Assembly (NCBI RefSeq): GCF_002813455.1
Contig: NZ_PHHE01000001.1
Location: forward strand, 4,019,001 to 4,083,000
Direction: 5' to 3'
From: Pseudomonas baetica
GTDB taxonomy: Bacteria > Pseudomonadota > Gammaproteobacteria > Pseudomonadales > Pseudomonadaceae
DNA length: 64,000 nucleotides
Part shown: positions 63,960 to 64,000 of the stretch, piece after piece
Numbering within the stretch: the stretch's first letter is position 1
Layout of the letters: every line of letters starts with the position of its first letter
Position numbers and translations under genes: made by a program
The notes under the pieces: model-generated
Told to the model about the DNA's origin: nothing
Database searches by the model: none
Seen by the model: the letters and a program-made list of their open reading frames with translations, nothing else

Positions 63960-63990
63960 GATCATTCCCACGCGGAGCGTGGGAACGATC
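63960..63990. repeat. Palindromic intergenic repeat (GTTCCCACGC type)
   Basis: GATCATTCCCACGC followed by its near-complement. It is the same family as the element at 220-250 and lies right after the response regulator. Confidence 0.8.
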
Positions 63991-64000
63991 AACACTCCTA

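Overview
The window is a GC-rich chromosomal segment of a fluorescent-group Pseudomonas. The gene order closely follows the choline/carnitine/glycine-betaine catabolic region known from P. aeruginosa (cbcVWX-sdaB-gbdR-cdhABC-caiX-cdhR-dgcAB-etf-gbcAB-ltaA-glyA-soxBDAG-purU-fdhA). The intergenic spaces carry about twenty paired REP sequences (REPINs) of the kind typical of P. fluorescens relatives. No database search was run; all names rest on motifs, length and synteny that I recognise.

Layout. 0-3.3 kb: leftward cbcXWV choline-type ABC transporter. 3.7-6.8 kb: L-serine dehydratase and the regulator gbdR. 6.9-12.2 kb: leftward carnitine genes (thioesterase, carnitine dehydrogenase, BKACE, binding protein CaiX) facing the regulator cdhR. 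12.3-15.5 kb: an accessory patch with a DUF3010 gene, an intact IS5-family element with a TTAG target duplication, an AT-rich orphan gene with a HEPN/MltR-like RNSLAH motif, and an LprI-like gene. 15.7-23.5 kb: dimethylglycine demethylase operon with its own ETF. 23.5-24.6 kb: a non-coding array of four degenerate repeats, each with a perfect DnaA box, plus a fifth inverted box. 24.6-31.2 kb: an uncharacterised three-gene set (GMC oxidoreductase/hydrolase fusion, membrane di-haem cytochrome, metallophosphoesterase). 31.2-46.4 kb: gbcA/gbcB, SDR, ltaA, TraX-like, glyA, soxBDAG, purU, fdhA. 46.4-48.5 kb: cold-shock gene and decayed copies of purU and csp. 48.5-54.7 kb: acyltransferase, retropepsin-like protein, creBCD, GST. 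54.9-60.4 kb: iron uptake (PepSY reductase-like protein, TonB receptor, FecR, ECF sigma). 60.6-64 kb: exonuclease, CBS/DUF294 signalling protein, single-domain response regulator.

How the genes work together. Carnitine is oxidised and cleaved to glycine betaine (CdhA, CdhC, CdhB). Betaine is demethylated to dimethylglycine (GbcAB), to sarcosine (DgcAB with ETF) and to glycine (SoxBDAG). Glycine and the released C1 units go to serine (GlyA) and then pyruvate (SdaB). Excess C1 is removed by PurU and by glutathione-independent formaldehyde dehydrogenase. Two AraC/GlxA-type regulators, GbdR and CdhR, sit beside their likely targets. In the target promoters I can see direct repeats phased at 20-21 bp.

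The parts I consider least described are the DnaA-box array, the oxidoreductase/cytochrome/phosphoesterase gene set, the AT-rich HEPN-like gene beside the IS, and the 21-bp phased operator-like repeats.
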